Below, one piece after another: positions 51,201-63,200 of a stretch of 64,000 bases of DNA. The position numbers and the translations under genes are program-made. The stretch spans positions 4,811,001-4,875,000 of the forward strand of contig JAKJHU010000046.1 in the NCBI GenBank assembly GCA_022316685.1, written 5' to 3'. The notes under the pieces were generated by a model. That model made no database searches. It saw only the letters and a program-made list of their open reading frames with translations, and was not told where the DNA came from. Position 1 is the stretch's first letter. Every line of letters begins with the position of its first letter. The DNA is from Progne subis subis (Eukaryota > Chordata > Aves > Passeriformes > Hirundinidae).

Positions 51201-54200
51201 ACTTTTGCGAAGAAAATAAAAGCACGATTCAATTTTGTCTCATCCTCCTGGCAGGTTTCTTCTGAATACAGAAAAAAAATTATCTTCACACAATTCATCA
51301 TGCAAAATATTTATACATTTACTAAATAATACTATTGCTGGATTTTTCCTTTCTGTTTTCATCCATGTCGCTTGTTTGATGACCTGCTTTCATAGTCCTG
51401 TTGTGAAAGTAAAACATTGTACATCAATAAGGATTTTGCACCTTTTAAAAAGACCTTTGTCCTTGTTTTAAATTTAAGCTAAGTGATTTGTTCTCCCTGT
51501 AGATGTTAAAAAAGTAATTTTTTTCCAGTATTTCTGCACACATAATTATTGCTATATTGTTCTTAAATCTACGGGAATTGCATCCTTTTGAAGTGAATGC
51601 ACAGTGACAGAAGTTCATCATTTTTGCTTATCTTGAATATAGCATAATAATCTTGAAGATGAATCTTGAAGATGAAGGGGAACTAAATTCAGCTGCCAAG
51701 TTTTGAAACTATAGGCTCTTAGGAGAAAGAATCTGGGAACTACTTACACAGATTGGGCAAATTGCTAGGTGACATTTGCCCTTAAAACTAATCTGAGACA
51801 GAGCTCAGCTACATTCTAACTGCACCTTCAATACCCTGATTCACGGTGCATAAGTGTTAAGAAAATCAATCGATGCATACAGAAATACACAGCATGGTTT
51901 CCTGGCCACTTTTAATATTTCCACTAAAATCTCATTTTACTGGAACAAAGATCCATGAAAACAGCTCATTTTATTCAAAACAAGGCAATATTGGTATTGA
52001 CAGAGCTGCTAGACTAATGAAAACAATCAATCTTTTTCTACACAATTATGCTTTTATTGGATTTATTTTAGTATAAACCAGTTGCTTCACTTAGTCAAGA
52101 CCTGTGTCATTCTCTGTTTAGTGTTATTTACACATATGTTCCTGCATATAGTCAGAAATTGAGGAAAATGTTAATTAAAAGATGAAAAATGTTGTGAGAC
52201 TTTGAAACACTGTAATAGTGTAGTTTAGTCTGGTGGATGCTTTCTATGTGTAATGTGATGAACAGTGAAACCTATGTCCCTGGCAATGAACAGTCCTTCA
52301 GACTGATGAAAATGTTGTCCAAAGATCTCACCCTTCAGATATGACTCAAACTCAAATGGTAGTTGAGTTGCAAAAACATATGGATGTTGCAATGGATGTA
52401 GTTTTCTAAGAGTTGTAGTTGATGACAATTTGAACACAAATTACTCGTTGGCCTTTAAATTGTCCTGTATTGGCTTTGTCTGGTTGAATGCAAAAGAGCT
52501 CAGTTTCTCTTTATACTTAATAAGCTTATTCTGAATCAAGTTGCTTCTCATTCATATTAAAAAATCAAATCCCACTGCCTTAATTTGTGTGTCTGTCACC
52601 ATTGTTATACTTTCCTTTGAAAGTCTGCATGTCTGTTTCCTAGAAGAATATGTAAGGAAGCTTGAAAGCTCTTGGAAATAGGGAATAATTCATCTTTGTA
52701 GGATTTTTGTTTAAAATCCAGTTACTTTTACATGAAATCTATTAGGTCAGAGGGGTACAATGCATTCCAAATTGTGAGCAAATTGGTCTAAAGATAAATA
52801 ATGAGAATTGAGAGACTTTAAGATTACAAAGAAGCAATAATGAAGCAAAGTTTCAATTCAGCAAAACATAGAGAAGTGTTTAAAATTGTTTCATGACATC
52901 GCTTGATGCAGTTTTGTTTAAGAACAGTGCTTTTAGAATAAAGAGTAGATCATGTCAGTTTGGTTCTCCACAGGCTTAATGTTAAATCTATTCTGAGTTC
53001 GTGTTGGTCTTGGGGCTTATGCCTAATAACCCAACCTTGGTGGTGGTCCCTTGTTTTGGACTGACAGCTGATTGTTTTCTTCCTTTGCTGCCCTAGAGTG
53101 GAGACAGGAAAGCTGAGCTGTGGATGGCCAGGCAGCTGCTCAGATGAATATATGCACAGCTGTTTTAGTGCAGAGCTTGATAGAACAGCCACACAGTTCT
53201 GCCTGAGCCTCTTGCCTTAGGGGCTTCTCTGGACCAGATGTTTACCCTTGGGGATTTGACAACTGAAAAACAAATTAAAATAGAATAAATCAGTTGCCTT
53301 ATACAGTTTAGTTCCAGCCTTCCGACTTGATTTCTGTGTCCATTTCAGCTTTCCCAGGAAATCCAGTGTGCTCTGGTTGATCATATCCAGTCCTTGGTGA
53401 AGTCAGAGAAGAGTCGTCAGGTGATGTGTGACTCTGGCCTGCTGAGCACAATCATAACCTCCTGTCAGGATGCTTTCTGCAGCGACAGCCATCCCCTGCA
53501 TCTGCCCCTCACCAGGGTGTTTGAGAAGCTTGCATCCCAGGCTGTTGAGCCACATGTGTTAAGGTATAAGATTGTATCTAACGGAAGCAATTTGCTTTAG
53601 TGGTACCATTTTTTTGCAAAGTTTATAAAATAATTAGATGCTTCACGTAGTGCTCTAATTCAGCAAGACTCAGCGTTTTCTTTCAAATCCCAGTTAATCC
53701 TCCTTTCTCACTGATTGCAGGATATATGTTTAAACGACTCCTGAAGATAGTACGAACCTGTAGTGTTCTGCCGCATCATCTCTGCAGGGGTTGTAAAGCC
53801 ATTTATGAATGAACTAATTAAGTCATTGCAAAACAACCAGGGTTATTCTCTCCTGGTATTTATATGAAGGAGTTGTTTTCTGCAGAGTAAAAATTACTTT
53901 CTCATGTCTCAGATCCATGTCAAAGACAGATGCAAAAATAAAAAGTGCATTCTTCTTCCCCAATCACTGTTCTCAGTCTGAGGTTGCACTTTCTTCATTA
54001 ATGCTAGAGAGTGCTAGACATTACAGTACCCAAGAATTACCAGAGTTCACATGAATTCAAATATTCAGTGGAAGATTGTATTTCATTCACTCAAATATAG
54101 AATAGGATTTTTAGAAAAGCACTCAATTGAAAAACCCAACCCATAATTTTTTTTTTCTGAAAATTTAAAGCTATTCAAAAATATTGATAAAGAAAAGAAA

Positions 54201-57200
54201 TGTTAGATTTTTTTTCAACAGGAAAACCTTGAAAGGAAATTAAAGCAAGCAAAATATTTGTGCTGCTACAATGGAAACAATTTCTTCTGTTCTATTTGAG
54301 ATGTCTTAAAATTTTGGTGTTCAATAAAAAAATTGCTCTCCAGAAGTCTAAGCTCTATTTGCTGTGGCTCCAGATGTGTGTGGCTTGTTTTCCTTTTTTA
54401 AATGACCTTTTTATTTTTCTTTCATGTTAGGCAATTTCTGTGGTTGGGAGGTTCTCCATTACTACCTTCTAGGCCCAGCACAAACAAGACCAAGGTGCTT
54501 TCATGTCAGGGGAGTGATTCAGCTAATGCAGGTAAGCACACAGTGAACAGCCTGTTGATGATACAACAGTGGCTGAGTTAAAAATGTCTCTGAAATGACA
54601 GCAAACTGCTGTTGAGTTGGTTGCTCCAAGACAGTCACTGTGAAGATGGAGTATGCCTAGAAGATTTTCACTGGGTATTCTCCAGGCTGGATCGTGCTTG
54701 ATCAACACTGAGAGCTGATCTAATGCCCAGCAGATATTAAATTATAATATTTTTGCTCAAGTTAGATGCTGAGTACAGACTCAGATTCTGCTGGATCAGA
54801 CATGGACAAATTTTGCTGGATCAGACATGGACATGGACAAATACTAATATTCTACACACCAAGGGGAGTGTCTCCTTTGTTTGCAGCATATTTATCCTGT
54901 GATTTATAGGTAGAACTAGAAAAAGGATGGGAATAAAGAACACTGCTTTTTGTAGTCCCTAGGATATCCTAGGGGTCTACCTTGCTTATGCAAGTTGTTT
55001 CCCATATGAGCTGTTTCTCTGCTCTAATGTATAGATGAGAGGCTACAGTATAGCAGTATTTGGTACTTAAATTAGTCTCATGCCTGAGACACCTGATAGG
55101 TACAGTATGGCCTGTATTTGGGTCTTATGTTCTTTGCAATCATTCTTCAGATCCTCTTCCACATGTTGCTTGTGACTATTCTGTTACAGCAGAGTTGAAT
55201 GAATGGTCTTTGTATAAGCAAAATGGAACCAATGTGTTGGGGATATTTTTTAGGGTGAATTCTGGAGCTGCCTGAAGATATGTGGGAAGAAAATATGGCT
55301 AAAATATGGCTCTCTTGACAGCCTCCCAATAATATTGCCTTCAGTGCAATGTTATTTTGTATTGCTGTAGGATTTCTGTAGGCTGCTGATGATGTGTTTT
55401 CTCAAGAGCATGAAGCGCTGTTCTGAGCAGGGGTGCACAGAATATGGGCAATACCTGTGACTGGAAAAAGTCTTGCAGATATTGATCTGGTTAAGTACTG
55501 TTTATCTTTCAGGCTCAGAAGAGAGTGTGGTGGACAGTAAATTTGATCCTCAGACCATTGTGCTTGTCAGGACCTCTCCTTGGCTGTCTAAGGGATCTGC
55601 ACTGGCACTCCAGACTGCCATGAGTCTCATCTCCATGACATCACCTCGGAACTTCCAGCTACACAGCACTGCTTTAGCTCCATCATTTGTGGAGTTTGAT
55701 ATGTCCATGGAAGGCTATGGGTATTGCTGCTGTTGCTTTTATTTTAGCTGCTCTGGGATCTCCAAGCCCTTACTCGGCACACTATTCACTATTCACTTCT
55801 CTCTTCATCTTAATCTACCTACCCTATGGCTGCCTTCCACGCAGCAATGTTGCCAATGTATTTCGTTACTATCTTGCTGCTGACAACCTACTCTCTGCCT
55901 TGTTACCATGATTCTGCAGTAACAGAAGTCACTGGTGGCCCCCAGGGATGATTTTGTTTCTGACAATGGGTTCTTGCCTGTTTTTTTACAGGTGTTTATA
56001 CCTCCCTACCTTGGCCACTGTCATGGGATCCAGTGCAGACCAATCTGTCTCAGGAGGGACTGGCATGGGTAAGCTCTTTGACTCGCCTACACCTTGCTGG
56101 GAGCACTGACTTCTCAGCCCCAAGGAAAGTATTCAGCAGTTGTAAACAAGGGCAGCACATAAGCTGCATGTTTCAAAACGTCTGTCTCTGTGTCCCAGAC
56201 CAGCTCTGAACTGTATAGCTTGTACTGCTCAGCAAAATGGGGAATTGGGTGTAGCTTTGTAGTGTGATGAATTGTTACTAGCAATACAAATTAAAAGCCG
56301 GCTTCTAAGAAAACAGTCTAACAAGTAAGAGCCACCAGATTTTAGGGTAATCCCCTATGGAAGGAGTAGGAACTGTCACTTGGGTTTCTAATGGTATTCT
56401 AAGGGGGTTCTCCTATACAACAAAATCCTCCATTGGGTGGACAGAGAAATGGTTGTACCTTTTGCTTCCTGAATTTTTGTGAAATTTGAGAACTTGTTTC
56501 TGGCTTGGAGATTGCTAATTCATCTGCTCCATAACATGGAGACCTAATGGTCATTTCTTATCAGTCAGCTTTAGGTCATTTATACACGTGCACAGATTCA
56601 CAGATGCAATCTCTGTGATATTGAATACAGGCAATGAAGTCCAACAGAATAGAAATTACACCCCATGATCTAATGTTGGTTCTTCCACGATATGGAAGAT
56701 TGAAACAGAAAGTAGTTTGCTAATGGCTGCACAAGGAAAGCAATTACATTAAAGCTTTTTTGTTCCTGTCTACAGGCAGCAGAACATTCCCTCCCTTGAG
56801 TGGCCTGACACTCTCCTGCTGGTTCCTGGTTACCAAGTTTGGTTTGGTGCACAATGACCACCCACTCCGCTTCCTTACAGTTGTGAGGCACATGTCAAGA
56901 ACAGAGCAAGAATTTGTTTGCTTTTCTGTAAGCTGCTTCCCACAGGACCTTTCTTTGGTCATTTCTACAGAAGAAGTGGATTTCCAGCCACTTGGTATGG
57001 CTCTTTTCAGTCAAGCTGTGTCCTCTTGTTATCTGGAATTCTTCATCGATAAATTTTCTCTTCTTTGAAGTACCCAGGATATTAATGATATTTCTCTTCA
57101 GTTCTCTTCTTGAATGCAGTTGTGATTGCAATTGTTGCCCATGTTTAATTTTTAAATTTGTTGTAGGCATTGTAAATCACTCCAATATTCAACGGAAAAT

Positions 57201-60200
57201 TTTTGAGTGTCACTTATATTGTGGAGTGCAGTTGTGGAAACTGGGCTTGAACCAGCCTGTTCTGTGTGACACCAAGCAGGTTTATGAGTAAGACTGAGGA
57301 TTTAGGAAGTGATCTAACTTCCTAATGAAACAATTCATTTCCTCTCCTTGATTTTAGAATGTTTTCTATTATGCCAGTCTGATAATATTGTTCCCTGTTG
57401 ATATTTATCCCCTTTTCCTTATTGAGTAGTGTTGCTTTTTCAAATGTAAATGTGATTGAATATTCCAGAGGAGGTTGGAAATGGAGTGGGAATAGTAACT
57501 GTGATTTTTCATGCACAGCTGACATTGTATGAGTGCTCTGATTGCCTCAGATAATGATAAAAATTACAGCTTGCTTTTTTTCATAAAAGCTACAAATTAA
57601 AAGAGAGACTTTTATCATCTCATGGATTTGCTAGGAATTTTTGTTCCGTGTCAGCTAACTCTGTAATTACACTGAGGGGTTCTGTTCTTGGTGAATCTAT
57701 TTGGTTTGTCCTAGTTCAGGGTAGTTTTGCAGCATCAAGGCAGATAGCAGGTGTTATTTGGGAGGGTGACACGTTTTATGCTGGAGGGATCTTGAGAGAT
57801 GTGCAAGTTGTATGTCCTGATAACAGACCTTGGACAGTGCTTTAAACACATTAGATATAATAGCATCAAATCACACTCTACCCACAGCGTGTCATGTTCC
57901 TTCTGTCACATTTGAAAGTTGTGTTCCAGAGGTGAAGATGAGAAACTTTCTGTTGACTTATCCCTGTTTTTGCTGCTACAGATATTATGGAACCTGAGGG
58001 TGAGGTCCTAAATCCCTCCCCATTTCCAAGGCAAGTCCAGTTTGGCTGTGGTAAACTTCTGGTCACTGGCCAGTGGCATCATCTCACAGTGACTGTTGCC
58101 AAGGAAGCAAAGAAGAGCTGCATTGTGTCAGCTTATATAAATGGCCAGATGCTTGGGTCTGCAAAGGTAAAGGCTCTCTGCATAGATCTTGTGCCTGACT
58201 TTTCCCTTGCACTGCTTTTCATTTTTATCTTCCAATGCACCTACCACAACTTTTCAGTATTAATCTGAGAAACCCAAAGCATGGTGATTTTCACATGCAA
58301 CACGTGCCACAGTGCTGGGTGAGAGTGGAGTCAGAAATCTGTACAAATCAGGAAGCACTTGTGCTGCTTTTCAGAGGTATGTTCCCAGCTTATACTGATG
58401 CTTTGAACTAGCTCTCCCCTCCCACTTCAGCATGTAGATAACCAGGGCAATTTGTGTGGTGATATTCCTCTCGAGTCAGGGTTACCTAGGTTGCAGTTAG
58501 CCTCAGGGTTATGTTGCTGAAATTCAGTTATACCCTTAGGTCAAAATTTTCTGAGTTTACTAGCGATTCAGAGGATCTAGCAGTTTGAGCCCAAGATCTG
58601 CAGAAGTTGTCAGCTATAAAAATACTTCACATCAAGGTGTAACCAGAGAGCCCTAAATCAAGGAAGACTTGGATTTAGGCTAAAACCTGCAAAGGTGATG
58701 AATTATGCAGATATTCTCCACTCTTTCTTTTGAAGAAAGGTCACAGAGGAATAAGCTGCTGTGACTGGCCAGCTCTTTGCAAGAATCCAAAGCTAGGAGG
58801 AATTTCCTCAAGCGTCTTATTTGGTGATGTTTCAAGCTGTCCTCTTACACCATTCAAATAATCAGTCAGTGGTCTTTTTCCTCACTAGCACATTAAGCAC
58901 TCAGGAACAGATAGGTGTTCCTCTGGGTTAGTTGCTCAGTGTGTGAGATGATATCAATACATGAGTTCATTGCTAATATTGGTGTACTAGTATTTCCCCT
59001 AATATGCAATTTCTCGTGATTTTTGTCACACAGCAGTCAGTTCTTGGGTTGCATGAAATATCAGGCAAAAGAAATCCAAATGCACCTGAAGAGTTTATAA
59101 TCCACAAGATAAATGAGAATAGCCCCTGGTTTCTGTTATTAATATCATCCTGCTCCTGGTTTTGCAGTTAATTTCATACTATTTCAGAGATCTGATTTTT
59201 GGATTTTGTATACAGTGTAGAAAATCCAGCCTGTTCTTTCTATTATATCTCTGGTTGGTGTGGTGGATTTTTGATTTTTGAGAATCCTGTTATGAATTGA
59301 AACTTATAACCTTGGTCTCTTCCATTTTGTTCCCATCTTTCCATTCAATCTCAGCACATGCAAAACTCACTTGTGTGTTTTATTCTTCCCCTGTAAACGC
59401 AACCTGTTTAATTCCAAATATTCTCTTTGCCATACTTGAGAAAAATGATCTGTCTCCTAAATGCCTTTTGGGACCTATATCCATTTCAAGAATGAAAATT
59501 TAATTTAATTTGACTTCCTTCAAATGAGACTGAAAGTCATCAATAAAACTAGGCCTAAACATTGCAATTGATGAAAGAATTCACAGCAAACAGTGTGTTT
59601 AACTGTTCAGTGAAATTAAATTCAGTGAAACAGCTCATATAAATAAAATAATCCTTCAATAAACAAAAGACTGTCCCAGTGTTGGGTTCACTGACTTAAT
59701 GCAAACTTTCATCTTGATATGTACAGTGAAGAAAAGAAAATTAGAAATGGGCAAATGTTATTAACAATACCAAACGTTATTTTTAGTTGGTGGAACTGGA
59801 ATGGAGTGTATTACTGTGTTACATAAAGTTTAATATTTATTCACTCAAGTGTCAACTCCTGCCTCTTGATATTGGCCAGCCCTATTTTCTAAATCTCAGT
59901 AGTCAGAGACTAGTAAATGCTTGGGGTCTCCCATCCTAACAGCAAATTATTAAAGACAGGGCTAAGCCCCAAAGTACAATATAGTTTTTCTATATCAAAA
60001 CATTCCAACTACTTCCTCTTAGAGATCTCTACAGTTAAATAAAAATATAGACTCAGTTTAGGAAGCCAAATCATTATTTTAGTACCAAAAATAAATGGGC
60101 CTGTTTCCTAAACAATGTTAGCTCAACTGAAACTTATTGATGTAACAATGACTCGTAAGTTGAGACAGGGAAGTTTAATAAAGCAGAAGTTAGTTTTCAT

Positions 60201-63200
60201 GTGCACAAGCAAAGAGATAGGTTTATTCTCTACTTCCCATCAGTGAGTGCTGTTGAGCCACTTCCTGGGAACCAGAGCTGCAGCACGTGGAGTAGTTGCT
60301 ATAGGAGACAAGCATTGTAAATAATGCATTTCCTCCCCTCCTTTCCTCCTCCTTTCCTTAGCTTTTATGTCTGAGTTGACATTATATGGTATGGAATATC
60401 TCTGTTGTTAATTTGGGTCAGCTGGCCTAGTTTTGTGCCCTCCCAAGACGGGAGCCCCTTGATGGGGGCAATGTTGGAGAGCCCGTGCTGACGCTGCCAG
60501 CTCTGCTCAGCAATAGCCACAACTCTGGTGTGTTATCAACCCCTTTGTAGCTCCCAGTGCAGAGCCCAGCACTGGGAGGGCTGCTGTGGGAAAAGGAGCT
60601 CCGGCTCAGCCAGACCCACAATAATTGTATTGCACAGCTGACTGAGGCTTCAACGAGCAGATAAGTGGCAGGCTGTACCTGACAGCGACAAGACCCCAGG
60701 GCAACCTGAGTATACTGGATCTCCTCAGCAAATTCCTTCTCTGTTGCAGATGCAGTATCTCCAGCCCTTACCAGGTAGCTGTATTTCCATGGAAGCCTCC
60801 TCCTTTATTGATGTCTATGGGTACATTGGTACTCCTCAAATTTGGAAGCAGAAGTCCTCCTTGACCTGGCGCCTTGGTCCTACATACTTGTTCGAAGAAC
60901 CCATTTCTGTGGAAACCATAGAAGTTATTATTAAGCTTGGCCCTCAGTATTGTAGCAATTTCCAAGCAGTACAACTTCAAGGTATGTGATAATTCTCATA
61001 TCTGCCACTATTTGTCTGGGTGGTATTCTTTTTATTTTTATAATCTTCCATTAGTGTTCCAATTGTGTCTAGAAATCACTAAAAGCCTGGGAAACTGCAA
61101 TACTGAATGTTGTACAAGATCATAGTAAGATACATGAGGATCTTGTAACGTACTGTGAGTTGGAAAGAAAGGTAGGAATCAAGCAGCAGAGAGAGATGAA
61201 GAGTAAAAAGGAGTAACATGTCCTGAGTTACAAGATTGTTATTTCTGTTGGACAAACATTAAAACAGAAACTTTAACTGAGACATTCTTCATTAACAGTG
61301 CCAACAGGGGGGAAAAAAAAGGCAGAAAGAGAAATATGGAGTTCAACTGCAAATGCCTGCAGAACAGGGGAGAGGAGTAGGGGAGTCAGTTACATTCCGT
61401 TTAATGAAGAGGCTTTTTAACTAATGTATGTTACCTTCAATTATTAAACAGACAAAACCAACAGACAAAACATTTCAGTTATTGATTACTGTTTGTTCAA
61501 CTAGTAGTGCATTTGCCTCTGTGCTAGAGCTTGGCATGAAATGGGATGGTCATTTCTCATTTGAAAAGAGCAAAATAATCTTTCCTGGTGATGCTCCAGC
61601 CTAAAAAAATGTAAAATGACTGGCTGAGAGTACTCCTTACAGACAGAATGCTGTCTATTTACAAAAAACTGCAAGTCAAGTGTGGGAAGGGGTTGTTGAG
61701 AGAGAAATGGCACCAAAGTACAGCTCTGAAATAAAAACATTGCCTGTAGAGGTCAGAAGGATTTCATTTTTTGAATCCACTGAGTCTTTATGAAGTCTGG
61801 GGGGCTTGTTTTCTGCACAGTCCTTCCCAAATGGATTTTAGTACTAACCACAGATTGCGGCCATCTGACTCTAGTGATGCCCTGTTCTAGGGAAATCACA
61901 GAGCAACATATAAGATGTGATCTCCTAATTGCAGAATGATCTCACTTCTCTCTCCTCGCACTCTCTTTATTCCATTAAAACACTTGAAGGAGCTTAGACA
62001 AATGGAAATTTTGACTCTAAAAAAGTTTTCCCGCAATCCCCCCCAGATGCCACGGTTTTTTTGTTTGTTTGTTTTTTGTTTGTTTGTGGGTTTTTGTTTT
62101 GTTTTGATTTGATTTTTTGGTTTTTTTTGCGGGGGGGGGTTGGGTCATTAAAATGGATTTATGACCTTGTTGCAAACAGCAGTGGGAAATTTTTGGCAGT
62201 GTTGTGTCCTGTCTCCCCAGTCTCTCATTGCTTCTTGCTAATCAGCTGCAGTTGTGCAGAGGCTTGGTCTTCAGACCATGTCCTGCTGGAAGGGAAATGT
62301 TGACACAGTCTTGGGGCATTTTATTTATAGTTAATCTTCATGTGGTGTGTGAGCTAATTTTTTGCCAAAAAGGGGTGTGTCACCCGCTCTAGTAAACAGT
62401 TTTGTAAGCCATCTGTTTTCCCAGTCTATAAAATTGTCAAAAATATAACTTAACTTTTTTTTTTTTTTAAATAAAGGTACATATAGTCTTTCCAAGTGTG
62501 AGCAGGAATAAAAAATTCTTTAAAGAAATGCATATGAGAATTTCATATTAGACTGCTGAACCTGGTACTTTTTAGAAGCTTCCCAAATGTTGGCAGCTCT
62601 GAACTTCTGCCTCTGCTCTCCTTCCACACAAATCTTTGCTTTGGGTACCCTGATAAAGTTCCCAGAAACACAGAAGGCTTCTGAAATGTTTTCTATGTCC
62701 AGAAAGTTTGTTTATATTGTGTGGACAGAGAGAGAGGTTTATTCTGGACATTTCTGAGCTTTGTGAGATGTTATGAGAGGGTATAGAATCAAGGCAAAGT
62801 AGTTACCAGAGGACACAACTGCTGGTGATGCAAGCTGCCATAGACTGTGTTGCGAAGAGTGAATATTTTTTTCTGGTAATTGTTAAGACAAAGTAAAATT
62901 ATTTCCTAAACATTAGTTTCCTCCAGTTATTTTTCACCTGCCTCTCTCCTTTCTTGCATATTGAACAAACAAAGTTCCCTCAGATATTCACAGCCTTTCT
63001 TGTTTTAGGTGAGGACCAGTGCAGTGGTCACAATATCACACCTCTGGTGGCAGAAGATAAGATTTCTTTTGGGATCAATGCCGTGTGCTCAGCTCTCACT
63101 ACAGTCCAAGATATAAAGAGCTCTTACAATGAAGTGGATGGTCGGCTGATTGCCAAAGAGGTCGCAAATTCCCCTTGTCCTAAACAAGTTTTCTCTGGCT

